Part shown: positions 50,485 through 60,438 of the stretch, one piece after another
How the letters are laid out: each line of letters begins with the position of its first letter
Numbering within the stretch: position 1 is the stretch's first letter
Assembly (NCBI RefSeq): GCF_900475285.1
Contig: NZ_LS483370.1
Coordinates: 372,001-436,000 of the forward strand
From: Pseudomonas taetrolens
GTDB lineage: Bacteria > Pseudomonadota > Gammaproteobacteria > Pseudomonadales > Pseudomonadaceae
DNA: 64,000 bases
Direction of reading: 5' to 3'
The notes under the pieces: model-generated
What the model saw: only the letters and a program-made list of their open reading frames with translations
Told to the model about the DNA's origin: nothing
Database searches by the model: none
Position numbers and translations under genes: made by a program

Positions 50485-50776
50485 TACCGCGTGCCTGGCC
50501 TTTGGTTAGCCGTTGTTGTTATGACGGGGTGGGGCGCGCCCCACGAGGTGTCTCATTCCTTCATGCTCGGTTGTCTTTACGTGGGTGCCCATTGGACGTA
50601 AGTCTATGGAGAGGCACCCGTGGACGGCTTTTGAAAAAACTCATGGGCTTTTTGCTGTTTTCTTACGCTGGAGGGCTTGGAAATACACGCGTCAAAGCGC
50701 ACATTGGGACACGATAGAGGGATAGCCGACTACGCCACTGGGATACTCAGCTGATAGCGCAGCTTTCGAGACCTGT

Positions 50777-51223
50777 ATGACAGAACACGATATTTTGACC
50801 GACGATGAACGTGAGGCCTTGAAAGAGGTGATGCAAGCACCTTCGGCCCAGGATTGCGTGTTGCTGGTGGAAGATGACGAGGCGTCTCGGGAGCTGATGT
50901 TAGAGTTGCTGGAATTGCACGGCATTGACTGCGTGGCCGCCAGTAATGAAGCTGAAGCGCTGGCGCTGCTCAAGTCCAACACGTCTATCGGTTTGATCCT
51001 GACTGACCTGCGCATGGAACCCCATGATGGCTTGCACCTGACTCGCAAGGTACGCCATTCGGAACTGGCGGCCTTGCCGGTGATCATCATGTCCGGCAAT
51101 GCAGAGGTTCGGGATGCGATCGATGCCATGCACCTGAGCGTGGTGGATTTTCTGCTCAAGCCGATAGATGTCGAGAGATTACTGGAACTCATCAGGCGCG
51201 AGTTGCACCTGCCAGACCAGTGA
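50777..51223 (+). CDS. Stand-alone response regulator receiver protein
   Basis: 148 residues. Single REC domain: acidic pocket VLLVEDDEASRELM, phosphoacceptor Asp in IGLILTDLRMEPHDG, Thr/Ser position LPVIIMSGNAEV, Lys in VDFLLKPIDVERLLEL. No output domain, so it acts by protein contact. The N-terminal ~25 residues form an acidic helix. No kinase gene is adjacent. Ribosome site is weak. Confidence 0.88.
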   Translation: MTEHDILTDDEREALKEVMQAPSAQDCVLLVEDDEASRELMLELLELHGIDCVAASNEAEALALLKSNTSIGLILTDLRMEPHDGLHLTRKVRHSELAALPVIIMSGNAEVRDAIDAMHLSVVDFLLKPIDVERLLELIRRELHLPDQ

Positions 51224-51277
51224 TCCCGAAAACCTGAGAACAGGCGGCTGTCGTTGTCGACCGTAGCCGCTGATGAA

Positions 51278-51325
51278 AACACCCCAAAAGCCGGACGGGT
51301 ATCCAGCGTTTGGGGTGTTGTTCAT
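51278..51325. terminator. Bidirectional terminator between response regulator and glcB
   Basis: AACACCCCAAA / TTTGGGGTGTT 11-bp stem with a 20-base loop, T-rich on both sides. It serves the two convergent genes. Confidence 0.7.
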
Positions 51326-51352
51326 TCAGGCCGGGCTTTAGCGAGCGCTTAC

Positions 51353-53530
51353 TTACACGCCGTTTTTAGCCTTGAACTCACGTCGACGGCGATGCAGCAC
51401 CGGCTCGGTGTAGCCATTGGGCTGTCGAGTGCCTTCGATCACCAGTTCGACCGCCGCCTGGAAGGCGATGTTGCTGTCGAAGTCCGGTGCCAGCGGACGG
51501 TACAGGGCGTCGTTGGCGTTTTGACGGTCGACCACAGGGGCCATGCGCTTGAGGCTTTCGAGGACTTGAGCCTGGTTGACGATGCCATGACGCAGCCAGT
51601 TGGCGATGTGCTGGCTCGAAATACGCAGCGTTGCACGGTCTTCCATCAAACCGACGTCATGGATGTCGGGTACTTTCGAACAACCGACACCCTGATCGAT
51701 CCAGCGCACCACGTAACCCAGAATGCCTTGCGAGTTGTTGTCCAGCTCGTTCTGGATCTGCTCGGCGCTCCACTGCGGATTCACCGCCAGCGGAATGGTC
51801 AGAATGTCATCTACCGATGCCGGTGCGCGCTTGGCCAGCTCGGCCTGGCGGGCAAATACGTCGACCTTGTGGTAATGCAACGCGTGCAAGGCAGCGGCGG
51901 TCGGTGAAGGCACCCAGGCGGTGTTGGCACCGGCCAGCGGGTGAGCGATTTTCTGTTCCAGCATCGCGGCCATCAGGTCGGGCATGGCCCACATGCCTTT
52001 GCCGATTTGCGCACGGCCTTGCAGGCCAGTGCTCAAGCCGACATCGACGTTGTTGTTCTCATACGCCGAAATCCACTTTTCGCCTTTCATGTCTGCCTTG
52101 CGCACCATCGGCCCGGCTTCCATCGAGGTATGGATCTCGTCGCCGGTGCGGTCCAGGAAGCCGGTGTTGATGAACACCACACGCTCGCTGGCAGCTTTGA
52201 TACACGCCTTGAGGTTGATCGTGGTGCGGCGCTCTTCGTCCATGATCCCGACTTTGAGCGTATTGCGTGGCAGCTTCAGCACGTCTTCGATGCGACCGAA
52301 CAGCTCATTGGTGAACGCCGCTTCTTCAGGACCGTGCATCTTTGGCTTAACGATGTACACCGAGCCGGTGCGGCTGTTTTTGCGCGAGGACTTGCCATTG
52401 AGGCTGTGGATCGCGGCAAGGCTGGTCAGCAGGCCATCGAGGATGCCTTCGGGCACCTCATTGCCGTTCTTGTCGAGAATCGCGTCGATGGTCATCAAGT
52501 GGCCCACGTTACGCACGAACAACAGGGAACGACCGTGCAGATTGACGGTGCCACCTTCAGGCGTGGTGTACGCGCGATCCGGGTTCATGGTGCGGGTAAA
52601 GGTTTCGCCGCCCTTGGACACTTGCTCGCTCAGGTCGCCCTTCATCAGGCCAAGCCAGTTGCGGTAGATCACCACTTTGTCATCCGCATCGACGGCGGCG
52701 ACCGAGTCTTCGCAGTCCATGATGGTGGTCAGGGCGGATTCCATCAGCACGTCTTTAACGCCGGCCGCGTCGGTCTGGCCGATGGCGCTGGAAGCGTCGA
52801 TCTGGATTTCGAAATGCAGGCCGTTGTGTTTCAGCAGGATGGCAATCGGTGCTGTGGCCTCACCCTGGTAGCCGATCAATTGCGCAGTGTCGCGCAGGCC
52901 CGAGTGGGCACCGCCCTTGAGCGTGACGCGCAGGGCACCGTCGACAATCGCATAAGCCGTGGCGTCAACATGAGAGCCGGTGGCCAGTGGCGCGGACTCA
53001 TCCAGGAAAGCGCGGGCGAAGGCGATGACCTTGTCACCACGGACCTTGTTATAGCCTTTGCCCCGCGTTGCGCCATCGGCCTCGCTGATGGCATCGGTGC
53101 CATACAGCGCGTCGTACAGCGAGCCCCAGCGGGCATTCGAGGCGTTGAGGGCAAAGCGTGCATTCATGACCGGCACCACCAGCTGCGGGCCAGCCATGCG
53201 GGCGATTTCGTCATCGACGTTTTGCGTCGTTGCCTGGAAATCCGCAGCTTCTGGCTGCAGATACCCGATATCTTGCAAGAAGGCTTTGTAAGCCACGGCG
53301 TCATGGGCTTTGCCGGCATGAGTCTGGTGCCAGGCATCAATCCGCGCCTGTAGATCATCGCGTTTGGCGAGCAGTGCTTTGTTCTTGGGTGCCAGGTCAT
53401 GGATGACCTTGTCAGCACCGGCCCAGAACTGGTCGGCGTCGAGGCCGGTACCGGGAATGGCTTCGTTGTTTACGAAGTCGAACAGGACTTTGGCGACCTG
53501 CAGGCCACCGACTTGAACGTGTTCAGTCAT
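51353..53530 (-). CDS. glcB: Malate synthase G
   Basis: 725 residues from ATG 53530 ([20 protein letters not shown]); four more residues upstream are possible. Single-chain malate synthase G: GKIGYR-type core around the [20 protein letters not shown] block, catalytic region [20 protein letters not shown], and [19 protein letters not shown], then [15 protein letters not shown]. It condenses glyoxylate with acetyl-CoA to malate. Monocistronic with a strong terminator. Confidence 0.95.
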   Translation of the reverse strand: MTEHVQVGGLQVAKVLFDFVNNEAIPGTGLDADQFWAGADKVIHDLAPKNKALLAKRDDLQARIDAWHQTHAGKAHDAVAYKAFLQDIGYLQPEAADFQATTQNVDDEIARMAGPQLVVPVMNARFALNASNARWGSLYDALYGTDAISEADGATRGKGYNKVRGDKVIAFARAFLDESAPLATGSHVDATAYAIVDGALRVTLKGGAHSGLRDTAQLIGYQGEATAPIAILLKHNGLHFEIQIDASSAIGQTDAAGVKDVLMESALTTIMDCEDSVAAVDADDKVVIYRNWLGLMKGDLSEQVSKGGETFTRTMNPDRAYTTPEGGTVNLHGRSLLFVRNVGHLMTIDAILDKNGNEVPEGILDGLLTSLAAIHSLNGKSSRKNSRTGSVYIVKPKMHGPEEAAFTNELFGRIEDVLKLPRNTLKVGIMDEERRTTINLKACIKAASERVVFINTGFLDRTGDEIHTSMEAGPMVRKADMKGEKWISAYENNNVDVGLSTGLQGRAQIGKGMWAMPDLMAAMLEQKIAHPLAGANTAWVPSPTAAALHALHYHKVDVFARQAELAKRAPASVDDILTIPLAVNPQWSAEQIQNELDNNSQGILGYVVRWIDQGVGCSKVPDIHDVGLMEDRATLRISSQHIANWLRHGIVNQAQVLESLKRMAPVVDRQNANDALYRPLAPDFDSNIAFQAAVELVIEGTRQPNGYTEPVLHRRRREFKAKNGV

Positions 53531-53899
53531 TGCTTGCCTCACTCATTTTTATTTAAAGCCTGGAGCGCTTCTCAAAACACCGCGTGAGCTCATGCTGGCG
53601 GGGTTGTACGGGGTATAGCAGACGCCTTGGCGAACCGTGTTGCTAATTATGTAGTGGTCGCCGGGGCATACTACATGATCAATTGCAGATGTGAAAATCA
53701 GACTAATCACGTCGTTCTTCGACCGTTTTCAGGCGATCGGTCACATAGAAGAACAGGATGTTCTCAAGAAATACATAGGTTGTTCCAGATAATTATAAAA
53801 ACAGTACACAATTCTTTATCGCCCTGGCGCCTGCAAGGCCTGCGTCGATGTGGCGCTCAGTGCCTATACTCAACCGATTCCTAACAAGAGAGCCGCGCC
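53531..53899. other. Divergent control region between glcB and the gcvR-like gene
   Basis: 369 bp without a gene. A possible -10 TATACT lies at 53865-53870 for the gcvR-like gene, and an inverted GTAGT / ACTAC pair lies at about 53650-53675. A/T-rich stretch at 53780-53815. No recognised operator. Confidence 0.35.
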
Positions 53900-54418
53900 A
53901 TGAACCATCTCGTGATTACGGTCTTTGCTCAGGACAAGGCCGGGCAGGTTGAGCGTATCGCTCAGTGCATCGCAGAACACGGCGGCAATTGGCTGGAAAG
54001 TCGAATGTCGCGAATGGCCGGACAATTTGCCGGGATCCTGCGCGTAGGCGTGCCTGCCGAAGCCCATGACGGATTGGTGGATGCGCTACAAGGTTTGAGT
54101 GCGGAAGGGATTCGGGTCTTGATTGCTGAAAGCGGGATTGAGCAATCCTGCACCTGGAAGCCCATCGCGATGGAACTGGTGGGTAACGACCGTCCCGGCA
54201 TTGTGCGTGACATTACCCAGGTGCTGACGGAGCACGGCGTCAACCTGGAGCGGCTGGTGACCGATGTGCGGCCTGCTCCCATGAGCAATGAGCCGTTGTT
54301 TCACGCCGAAGCGATACTGGCCGTGCCGTTGACGTTGTCGCTGGAGGTGTTGCAACGGCGCCTTGAAACCCTGGCCGACGAACTGGTGGTTGAGCTGATG
54401 CTGCGCACCGACGATTAA
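53900..54418 (+). CDS. gcvR: Glycine cleavage system regulator-like ACT protein
   Basis: 172 residues made of two ACT domains (VITVFAQDKAGQVERIAQCI and MELVGNDRPGIVRDITQVLT). GcvR-type proteins antagonise the activator GcvA in response to glycine in E. coli; in Pseudomonas the partner is less clear. It fits the glycine-producing context of the window. GAGAG lies upstream. A terminator-like hairpin follows. Confidence 0.85.
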   Translation: MNHLVITVFAQDKAGQVERIAQCIAEHGGNWLESRMSRMAGQFAGILRVGVPAEAHDGLVDALQGLSAEGIRVLIAESGIEQSCTWKPIAMELVGNDRPGIVRDITQVLTEHGVNLERLVTDVRPAPMSNEPLFHAEAILAVPLTLSLEVLQRRLETLADELVVELMLRTDD

Positions 54419-54480
54419 TCCACAGGGGTTATCCCATGAAACGCTGCATCCGCCTGTGGATAACCTTTGGAGAACATGTT

Positions 54481-54525
54481 GCAGGCCTTATAGGGCAAGG
54501 CCTGCAACGATCTGTACGTTTTTTG
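54481..54525 (+). terminator. Hairpin plus T-tract after the gcvR-like gene
   Basis: GCAGGCCTT / AAGGCCTGC 9-bp stem (54481-54505), then AACG / CGTT and TTTTTT. The segment CTGATCAAAAAACG (read on the minus strand) is shared with the repeat units at 22714-23050. A DnaA box (54455) lies just upstream. Confidence 0.5.
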
Positions 54526-54526
54526 A

Positions 54527-55414
54527 TCAGTTACGGCGGCGCATGCTGAACCAGGCATCGAGGCTATACACCACCAATCCGGCCCAGATGAACATGAACG
54601 CGATCAACGTGCTGTCGGATAAATGCTCGCCAAACAGCAGAACGGCCTGGATCAGCACCAGAGTGGGGGCCAGGTACTGCATGAAGCCCAGAGTGGTGTA
54701 GGGCAGATGTCGCGCAGCGGCGTTAAAGCACACCAGCGGGATCAGCGTGGCCGGGCCGGCGGCGACCAGTAACCAGGCTTCGGAGCTGGTCCAGAACGCT
54801 GCCTGGGCGCTATTGGCGCCCGGGTGCATCAGCAACCAGCCTATTGCGATGGGCACCAGAATCCATGTCTCCACCACCAGGCCCGGCAGCGCCTGGACCG
54901 GTGCCTGCTTGCGGATCAGTCCGTAAAAACCAAAGGTCAGCGCCAGTACCAGTGACACCCACGGCAAACTACCGACTTGCCATACCTGTTGGGCCACACC
55001 CACGGCTGCCAGCCCGACGGCGATCCACTGCAGGCGGCGCAGGCGCTCGCCCAGCAGCAACATGCCGAGCAGCACGTTCACCAGCGGGTTGATGTAGTAA
55101 CCCAGACTGGCTTCCAGCATGCGGTCGTTGTTCACGGCCCACACATAAGTCAGCCAGTTGCCGGCAATCAACAGACCACTGAGGGTGAGCACACCGATGC
55201 GCTTGGGGTTGTCGCGCAGTTCCTGCCACCAGCCGGGGTGTTTCCAGAACAGCAGCAACAACGACCCGAACAACGCAGACCAGAGCACCCGGTTCACGAT
55301 GATTTCGGCCGCGGGTACGCTGGCCAGCAGTTTGAAGTAGAGCGGGAAGAGTCCCCAGATGATATAGGCGCTGAGGCCTAAGATGTACCCGCGACGCGGG
55401 TTGGCGGCTTGCAT
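54527..55414 (-). CDS. rarD: RarD, EamA-family transporter
   Basis: 295 residues from ATG 55414 (AAGGA upstream). Ten hydrophobic helices of the drug/metabolite (EamA) superfamily; RarD signatures YILGLSAYIIWGLFPLYFKL and NNDRMLEASLGYYINPLVNV. Inner-membrane protein linked to chloramphenicol sensitivity in name only; natural substrate unknown. Convergent with the gcvR-like gene. Confidence 0.92.
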   Translation of the reverse strand: MQAANPRRGYILGLSAYIIWGLFPLYFKLLASVPAAEIIVNRVLWSALFGSLLLLFWKHPGWWQELRDNPKRIGVLTLSGLLIAGNWLTYVWAVNNDRMLEASLGYYINPLVNVLLGMLLLGERLRRLQWIAVGLAAVGVAQQVWQVGSLPWVSLVLALTFGFYGLIRKQAPVQALPGLVVETWILVPIAIGWLLMHPGANSAQAAFWTSSEAWLLVAAGPATLIPLVCFNAAARHLPYTTLGFMQYLAPTLVLIQAVLLFGEHLSDSTLIAFMFIWAGLVVYSLDAWFSMRRRN

Positions 55415-55473
55415 GCAGAATCCTTGCTTAGGCAACTAACGGACGAAAAGAGAAGAAGAGTGTAAGCAAAATT

Positions 55474-55608
55474 TGTAGCAGTTGCCGAAGGCTACGTCCG
55501 ATTGCGAAGCGATCGTAAATCCTGAGGACCAGGTTCCCCCAGGAGATCCCGGTCGCAGGCTTTACGACGGCGTTGCCGCCGGACGCAGCCTTCGGCAGCG
55601 GCTACAGG
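55474..55608. repeat. REP-type cluster between rarD and srkA
   Basis: TGTAGCAGTTGCCGAAGGCT, internal GATTGCGAAGCGATCG, and CGCAGCCTTCGGCAGCGGCT at the right end. Same family as the other REPs. Confidence 0.7.
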
Positions 55609-55625
55609 ATCGGTTTTCGAGTAGG

Positions 55626-56600
55626 TCAGAACAGTTTCAATGGCTCTTCATTCAGGGCCGACAATTGCTCGCGCAAGGCCAGTATCTGATCGCCCCAATA
55701 GCGTTCGGTGCCAAACCAGGGAAAGCTGTGGGGGAAGGCCGGGTCGTCCCAGCGACGGGCAAGCCAGGCGCTGTAATGCATGAGGCGCAGGGCGCGCAGC
55801 GGTTCGATCAACGCCAGTTCACGAGGGTTGAAGTCATGGAACTCGCTGTAGCCGTCCATCAGCTCAGACAACTGGCCCAGGCACTCCTGGCGATCGCCCG
55901 CCAGCATCATCCACAAATCCTGTACCGCGGGGCCCATGCGGCAGTCATCGAGGTCGACGATATGGAACACCTCGTCGCGGCACATCATGTTGCCGGGGTG
56001 GCAATCACCGTGCATGCGGATGTTGGTGTGCGGTGTGGCGGCGTACACGTCTTCGACGCGCTTGAGCAGGTCCCGGGCCACGGACTCGTAGGCCGGGAGC
56101 AGGCTACGAGGAATGAAATTGCCTTCAAGCAAGGTAGTCAGCGAGTCGTGACCGAAGTTTTTCACGCCCAGCGCTTCGCGGTGCTCAAACGGCTTGGTTG
56201 CACCCACGGCATGCAAGCGGCCCAGCAGTTGCCCGAGGCGGTACAGCTGGTCGAGGTTGCCGGGCTCAGGCGCACGGCCGCCGCGGCGCGGAAACAGGGT
56301 AAAGCGAAACCCGGCATGCTCAAACAGGCTTTTATCGTTGTGAATCATGGGCGCGACAACAGGAACATCGCACTCGGCCAGCTCGAACGTGAAGCGATGT
56401 TCTTCGAGGATCGCTTCGTTGGTCCAGCGCTGAGGACGGTAGAACTTGGCGATCAGCGGTTCCGAGTCTTCGATACCGACCTGGTACACACGGTTTTCAT
56501 AACTGTTGAGCGCAAGCACACGGGCATCGCTCAAGAAACCGATGCTTTCGACGGCATCGAGCACCAGATCTGGGGTAAGTGTTGCAAACGGATGAGACAT
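55626..56600 (-). CDS. srkA: Stress response Ser/Thr protein kinase (SrkA/YihE)
   Basis: 324 residues from ATG 56600 (CAGGAG upstream). Aminoglycoside-phosphotransferase-like kinase fold: N-lobe NRVYQVGIEDSEPLIAKFYR (Lys), catalytic loop RMHGDCHPGNMM (Asp, Asn), metal-binding IVDLDDCRMGP. In E. coli YihE counters stress-induced death and is Cpx-controlled. A frame extending to 56699 runs through unconserved sequence. Confidence 0.92.
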   Translation of the reverse strand: MSHPFATLTPDLVLDAVESIGFLSDARVLALNSYENRVYQVGIEDSEPLIAKFYRPQRWTNEAILEEHRFTFELAECDVPVVAPMIHNDKSLFEHAGFRFTLFPRRGGRAPEPGNLDQLYRLGQLLGRLHAVGATKPFEHREALGVKNFGHDSLTTLLEGNFIPRSLLPAYESVARDLLKRVEDVYAATPHTNIRMHGDCHPGNMMCRDEVFHIVDLDDCRMGPAVQDLWMMLAGDRQECLGQLSELMDGYSEFHDFNPRELALIEPLRALRLMHYSAWLARRWDDPAFPHSFPWFGTERYWGDQILALREQLSALNEEPLKLF

Positions 56601-56703
56601 GCTGACTCCTGCGCGCAGCAGGCTGCCGCGTCCGGCCATGCATGTTAGCGCAGACCGGTTGGCAGAGGGCGACTGAAATGGGCGGAGCCGCTCTGCCAAC
56701 CCC

Positions 56704-56800
56704 TGTAGCTGCTGCCGTAGGCTGCGATGGGTGACGCAGCGACCCTGAAAGATTGAAGGTCCTGCGGCCCTTTTCGCAGCCTGCGGCAGCGGCTACAAGG
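56704..56800. repeat. REP-type inverted repeat between srkA and phoX
   Basis: TGTAGCTGCTGCCGTAGGCT ... GCAGCCTGCGGCAGCGGCTA form a long imperfect hairpin. Confidence 0.75.
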
Positions 56801-56812
56801 CCTGTGGTCGTC

Positions 56813-58714
56813 TCAAGCCCCGACGATACCGCCGTCCTCACGGCTGATGGCCATGACCGAGGAGCGCGGTTTGCCGTTGGGCAGGTGTTCAGGGAACGTT
56901 GAGCCGCCGTTTTCGCCTGGGTGCTGGATGCCGACAAACAGGGTTTTGTAATCCGGCGAGAAGCTGATACCCGTGACTTCGCAGCCCACCGGGCCGACCA
57001 TGAAACGACGGATTTCCCCGCTGGCAGGATCGGCGCACAGCATCTGGTTGTTGCCCATCCCGGCAAAGTCGCCGGCATTGCTGGCGTCGCCATCTGTCAG
57101 GATCCACAACCGTCCGGCATCATCGAACCCCATGCCATCGGGGCTGTTAAACATATTGTGCGGGGTGATGTTGGCCGAGCCGCCTTTCGGGGTTTTGGCA
57201 TGCACAACCGGGTTGCCCGCCACCACAAACAAATCCCAGTCAAATGCCGCCGCCGCGTGGTCGTTGTTGCGTTCCTTCCAGCGCAGGATCTGCCCATACA
57301 CGTTTTTCTCGCGCGGGTTGGGGCCACCGGCCGGCTGGCCGTCTTCTCCGCGTTTGACGTTGTTGGTCAAGGTGCAATAGACCTGGCCATCCTTGGGGCT
57401 GACCACGATCCATTCCGGGCGGTCCATGCGCGTTGCGCCGACCGCGCTGGCCGCCAGGCGGGCGTGGATCAATACTTCAGCCTGATTGGCGAAACCGCTG
57501 CTGCTGTCGAGGCCGTTTTTGCCGTGGCTCAATTCGATCCACTGGCCCTGGCCTCTGGGGCGGTCCGGGTTCTTGTCGCCAGCATCGAAGCGCGCGACGT
57601 AGAGCGTGCCCTGGTCGAGCAGATCGTGGTTGGCCTTGGGGTTCTTGTGGTCGATTTTGTCGCGGCTAATGAACTTGTAAATGAACTCGCCACGTTCGTC
57701 GTCGCCCATGTACACCACGGCACGGCCGTCGAGGGTTTCGGCCAGAGCCGCGTTTTCATGCTTGAAGCGGCCCAGCGCGGTACGTTTGACCGGCACCGAC
57801 TGGGGATCGAACGGGTCGATCTCTACGACCCAGCCGTGGCGATTGAGTTCGTTGGGATTGACCGCGATATCGAAGCGCGGGTCGTGCAGATGCCAGTCGA
57901 TCTCTTTGCTGGCGGCAACCACGCCATAGCGCTTTTGCGCCGGGTCGAAAGCCTGCGCGGGGTCTGAACTGCCAAAGCAATCCGTGAAGTTCTCTTCGCA
58001 GGTGAGGTAGGTGCCCCATGGGGTTTTGCCATTGGCGCAGTTCTGGAACGTCCCCAGTGCGCGGGTACCTGTGTTGTCTGCCCGGGTTTTCAGTAGCGCG
58101 TGGCCCGCTGCCGGGCCGCCAAGCCGAATCGGTGTGTTGCCATGAATACGGCGATTGAAGGGCGAGCCTTGAACAAACTGCCAGGCATCGCCCTTACGCT
58201 GGATCTCGATGACTGACACGCCTTCGCTGGCCTGGGCCTTGCGCACCTCTTGCGCAGAGGTGGGCTGGCCGCCATGAGGATAGAGGTAGCGATAGTTGGT
58301 GTATTCGTTGTTGATCGCCATCAGGGCGCGGTTCGGGTCATCCGGGAAGGCGAACAGGCTCATGCCGTCATTGTTGTCACCGAACTGCACTTCCTGAGCA
58401 TCGGCGCTGCCGTTGCCGCTGGAATCAAATGCGGGGCCGTTGGCTTGCAGAGGTTGCCCCCAACTGATGAGCACCGCCGAGCGGTAGCCGGGTGGCAGGC
58501 TGATGCTGTCGGCAGTGGCGGCAGCGATGCTGTCAAACCCCAGCAGTTGGCTGGTGCCGGCACTGATGCTTGAAGCCAGTGCGCTGCGGCTCAGAAGACC
58601 GCCCCCCAAAAACATTGCGGCACCGCACAGCGCACCGGCGCTGATAAACCCCCGTCGACTGAGGCCTACGATTTGCTCAAGGTCGGTGGATTGATCTTCT
58701 TCTAATAGGTTCAT
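56813..58714 (-). CDS. PhoX-family phosphatase (DUF839), Tat-exported
   Basis: 633 residues. Twin-arginine signal (LSRRGFISAGALCGAAMFLG) with cleavage near ALASS. DUF839/PhoX beta-propeller with expected blocks INNEYTNYRYLYPHG, LTCEENFTDCFG, GRFKHENAALAETLDGRAVV, YMGDDERGEFIYKF and DNLWILTDG-like GRLWILTDGDASN. PhoX enzymes are calcium/iron alkaline phosphatases that are folded in the cytoplasm and exported. The ribosome site is weak. Activity is inferred from family; I could not define a certain Pho box upstream. Confidence 0.88.
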   Translation of the reverse strand: MNLLEEDQSTDLEQIVGLSRRGFISAGALCGAAMFLGGGLLSRSALASSISAGTSQLLGFDSIAAATADSISLPPGYRSAVLISWGQPLQANGPAFDSSGNGSADAQEVQFGDNNDGMSLFAFPDDPNRALMAINNEYTNYRYLYPHGGQPTSAQEVRKAQASEGVSVIEIQRKGDAWQFVQGSPFNRRIHGNTPIRLGGPAAGHALLKTRADNTGTRALGTFQNCANGKTPWGTYLTCEENFTDCFGSSDPAQAFDPAQKRYGVVAASKEIDWHLHDPRFDIAVNPNELNRHGWVVEIDPFDPQSVPVKRTALGRFKHENAALAETLDGRAVVYMGDDERGEFIYKFISRDKIDHKNPKANHDLLDQGTLYVARFDAGDKNPDRPRGQGQWIELSHGKNGLDSSSGFANQAEVLIHARLAASAVGATRMDRPEWIVVSPKDGQVYCTLTNNVKRGEDGQPAGGPNPREKNVYGQILRWKERNNDHAAAAFDWDLFVVAGNPVVHAKTPKGGSANITPHNMFNSPDGMGFDDAGRLWILTDGDASNAGDFAGMGNNQMLCADPASGEIRRFMVGPVGCEVTGISFSPDYKTLFVGIQHPGENGGSTFPEHLPNGKPRSSVMAISREDGGIVGA

Positions 58715-58787
58715 GGCAGGCTGGGCTCGTGACGATTTTTGCAGTCACCTTAATCAGCGGGTGTGACAGGGATGTTTCAACACGCAG

Positions 58788-59552
58788 TTACAGCGGGGTA
58801 CCGAGCAGTACCAGAGACGGCGCGAACTGCACCCGGGTCGGGCTACCGGCTTGCAAACCGAGTGTTTCAAGGTGCTGCTGCTCTGTCAGGGCGCAAAGGG
58901 TTTGCCCGTTGGGCAGGCTGATGCGCACTTCGCTGGGACCATTATCGGCCTGCAGGATCTGCTCTACCTGGCCATGCAGATGGTTGTGTCCGGCAGCGAT
59001 ATCCTGCCGGGTATCGATCACTTGCAGCCAGCCGGCCTTGATCAGTGCCACCACCGGGGTGCCAATTGCGAGTTCCAGGCGCTGGGTGCTGTCGCGGGTG
59101 ATTTGTGCCTGCAGGGTGAGACCGCCGGGGAGTTCCAGGTGGATCAGGTCGTAGTGGCCATGCCCATGAATGGCAATCACGCTGCCGTGCAGCTGGTTAC
59201 GAGCGCTGGTGCGCAGCATCAATCGACCGAGCAGGTCGAGGTCTTCGACGTCTTCGGTCGCGTCCAGCACCTGGCTTTGCAGGGCTTGTAGACGCTGGTA
59301 AAGCCGCAACACGCGCTCGCCTGCCACCGATAGGCGGGCGCCCCCGCCGCCCTTGCCGCCCACGATGCGCTCCACCAGTGGGGTTTGCGCCAGGTTATTC
59401 AGTTCATCGATGGCGTCCCACGCAGCCTTGTAGCTGATACCGGCGCTTTTTGCCGCGGCGGTGATCGAACCTTGCTCGGCAATATGCTGCAGCAAGGCGA
59501 TGCGCTGGGGGCGGCGGACGATGTGTTGCGTGAGCAGAGTGGGCAAGTGCAT
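58788..59552 (-). CDS. modE: ModE, molybdate-responsive regulator
   Basis: 254 residues. N-terminal winged helix (QRIALLQHIAEQGSITAAAK, SAGISYKAAWDAIDELNNLA) with the GGKGGGGARLS wing, then two TOBE/Mop domains (ARNQLHGSVIAIHGHGHYDL; AGHNHLHGQVEQILQADNG). It senses molybdate and represses modABC in other bacteria. No mod transport genes are adjacent; phoX follows it on the same strand. Confidence 0.93.
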   Translation of the reverse strand: MHLPTLLTQHIVRRPQRIALLQHIAEQGSITAAAKSAGISYKAAWDAIDELNNLAQTPLVERIVGGKGGGGARLSVAGERVLRLYQRLQALQSQVLDATEDVEDLDLLGRLMLRTSARNQLHGSVIAIHGHGHYDLIHLELPGGLTLQAQITRDSTQRLELAIGTPVVALIKAGWLQVIDTRQDIAAGHNHLHGQVEQILQADNGPSEVRISLPNGQTLCALTEQQHLETLGLQAGSPTRVQFAPSLVLLGTPL

Positions 59553-59609
59553 GACGACGGATTCGCAAAGCGGTTGAAGGCTGGAAAGTGCCTGTACAAC
59601 CTGGTCACG

Positions 59610-60350
59610 TCAAGGCGGCCCATCAGGCTTGGGGGTGCGGGCCAGGCAATACACGTCGACCCGTCGCGCACCGGCCTTGATCAGCAGGCGGGCCAGGCTT
59701 TCAGCGGTGGCACCGGTGGTCAGCACGTCATCCACCAGCGCCAGGTGCAGGCCGTTCACCTGCACCCCGGGGGCGAGGGTGAATGCCTGGAGCAAATTGC
59801 GCTTGCGGGTTTTGGCATCCAGCGCCTGTTGCGCGGGGGTGTCCTGAGTGCGCAGCAGCCAATGCTCATGGCAAGGGATGGTCACGAGCGGGCTGAGCCA
59901 GTGAGCGAGCATTGCTGCCTGGTTGTAACCGCGTTTGCGCAGACGCCGGGTAGACAGGGGTACGGGCAACAGGACATCGGGTCGAGGGGTGCCGGAGTTG
60001 AAGCTATCGAGCAGCGATTGACTTAGAAGTTCGGCTAATAATCGACCATAGGGCCATTTTCGGTTGTGTTTGAAACGGATGATCAGGCTGTCTACGGGAA
60101 AGCTGTAGGCCCAAGGCGCATGCACAGCCTCAAAGGCAGGGGGGTGCCTGATGCAGTGACCACACGTCAGTCCTGCCATGGGCAGCGGCAAGGCGCAACG
60201 CTGGCAACTGTCGCCCAGCCACGGAAGCTCAAGTTCGCAGGGTGTGCACATGGCCAGCCCGTCATCGGTTGATTCATCGCACAATAAGCATGATTGGTTA
60301 CTTAATAGCCAGATGTAAACCAGCTTTATCCATTGTGGTTGACAGTTCAT
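59610..60350 (-). CDS. ComF family protein (phosphoribosyltransferase-like)
   Basis: 246 residues. N-terminal zinc-ribbon-like cysteines (SCLLCDES, CTPCEL, CQRCALPL, CGHC), then a phosphoribosyltransferase fold with the PRPP loop LALVDDVLTTGATAES and RKRGYNQA. Homologues are GntX/ComFC; ComFC supports natural transformation in Gram-positives, and the role in Pseudomonas is unclear. The conserved N-terminus (VYIWLLSNQSCLLC) supports the ATG at 60350, so the BirA-like site lies within its first codons. It is divergent from bioB. Confidence 0.88.
   Translation of the reverse strand: MNCQPQWIKLVYIWLLSNQSCLLCDESTDDGLAMCTPCELELPWLGDSCQRCALPLPMAGLTCGHCIRHPPAFEAVHAPWAYSFPVDSLIIRFKHNRKWPYGRLLAELLSQSLLDSFNSGTPRPDVLLPVPLSTRRLRKRGYNQAAMLAHWLSPLVTIPCHEHWLLRTQDTPAQQALDAKTRKRNLLQAFTLAPGVQVNGLHLALVDDVLTTGATAESLARLLIKAGARRVDVYCLARTPKPDGPP
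60313..60345. promoter_or_regulatory. BirA-type operator upstream of bioB
   Basis: ATGTAAACC (60313-60321), a 15-bp spacer and GGTTGACAG (60337-60345) match the BirA operator TTGTAAACC-N15-GGTTTACAA at 15 of 18 positions, 93 bp before bioB and inside the 5' end of comF. Confidence 0.65.
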
Positions 60351-60438
60351 CGTTCATCCTTAAACATGCCGAGCATCCGTGCCGTGCCTGAGGCGCTTGC
60401 TTCAGGTTCAAGTCAAAGCATAAACAAGAGATACGCCG

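Noticed and set aside
58715..58787. A Pho box upstream of the phoX gene (CTGTCAC then CTGATTA).
   Set aside because: The spacing is 12 bp, not the 11-bp repeat of Pho boxes, and the second half matches poorly.
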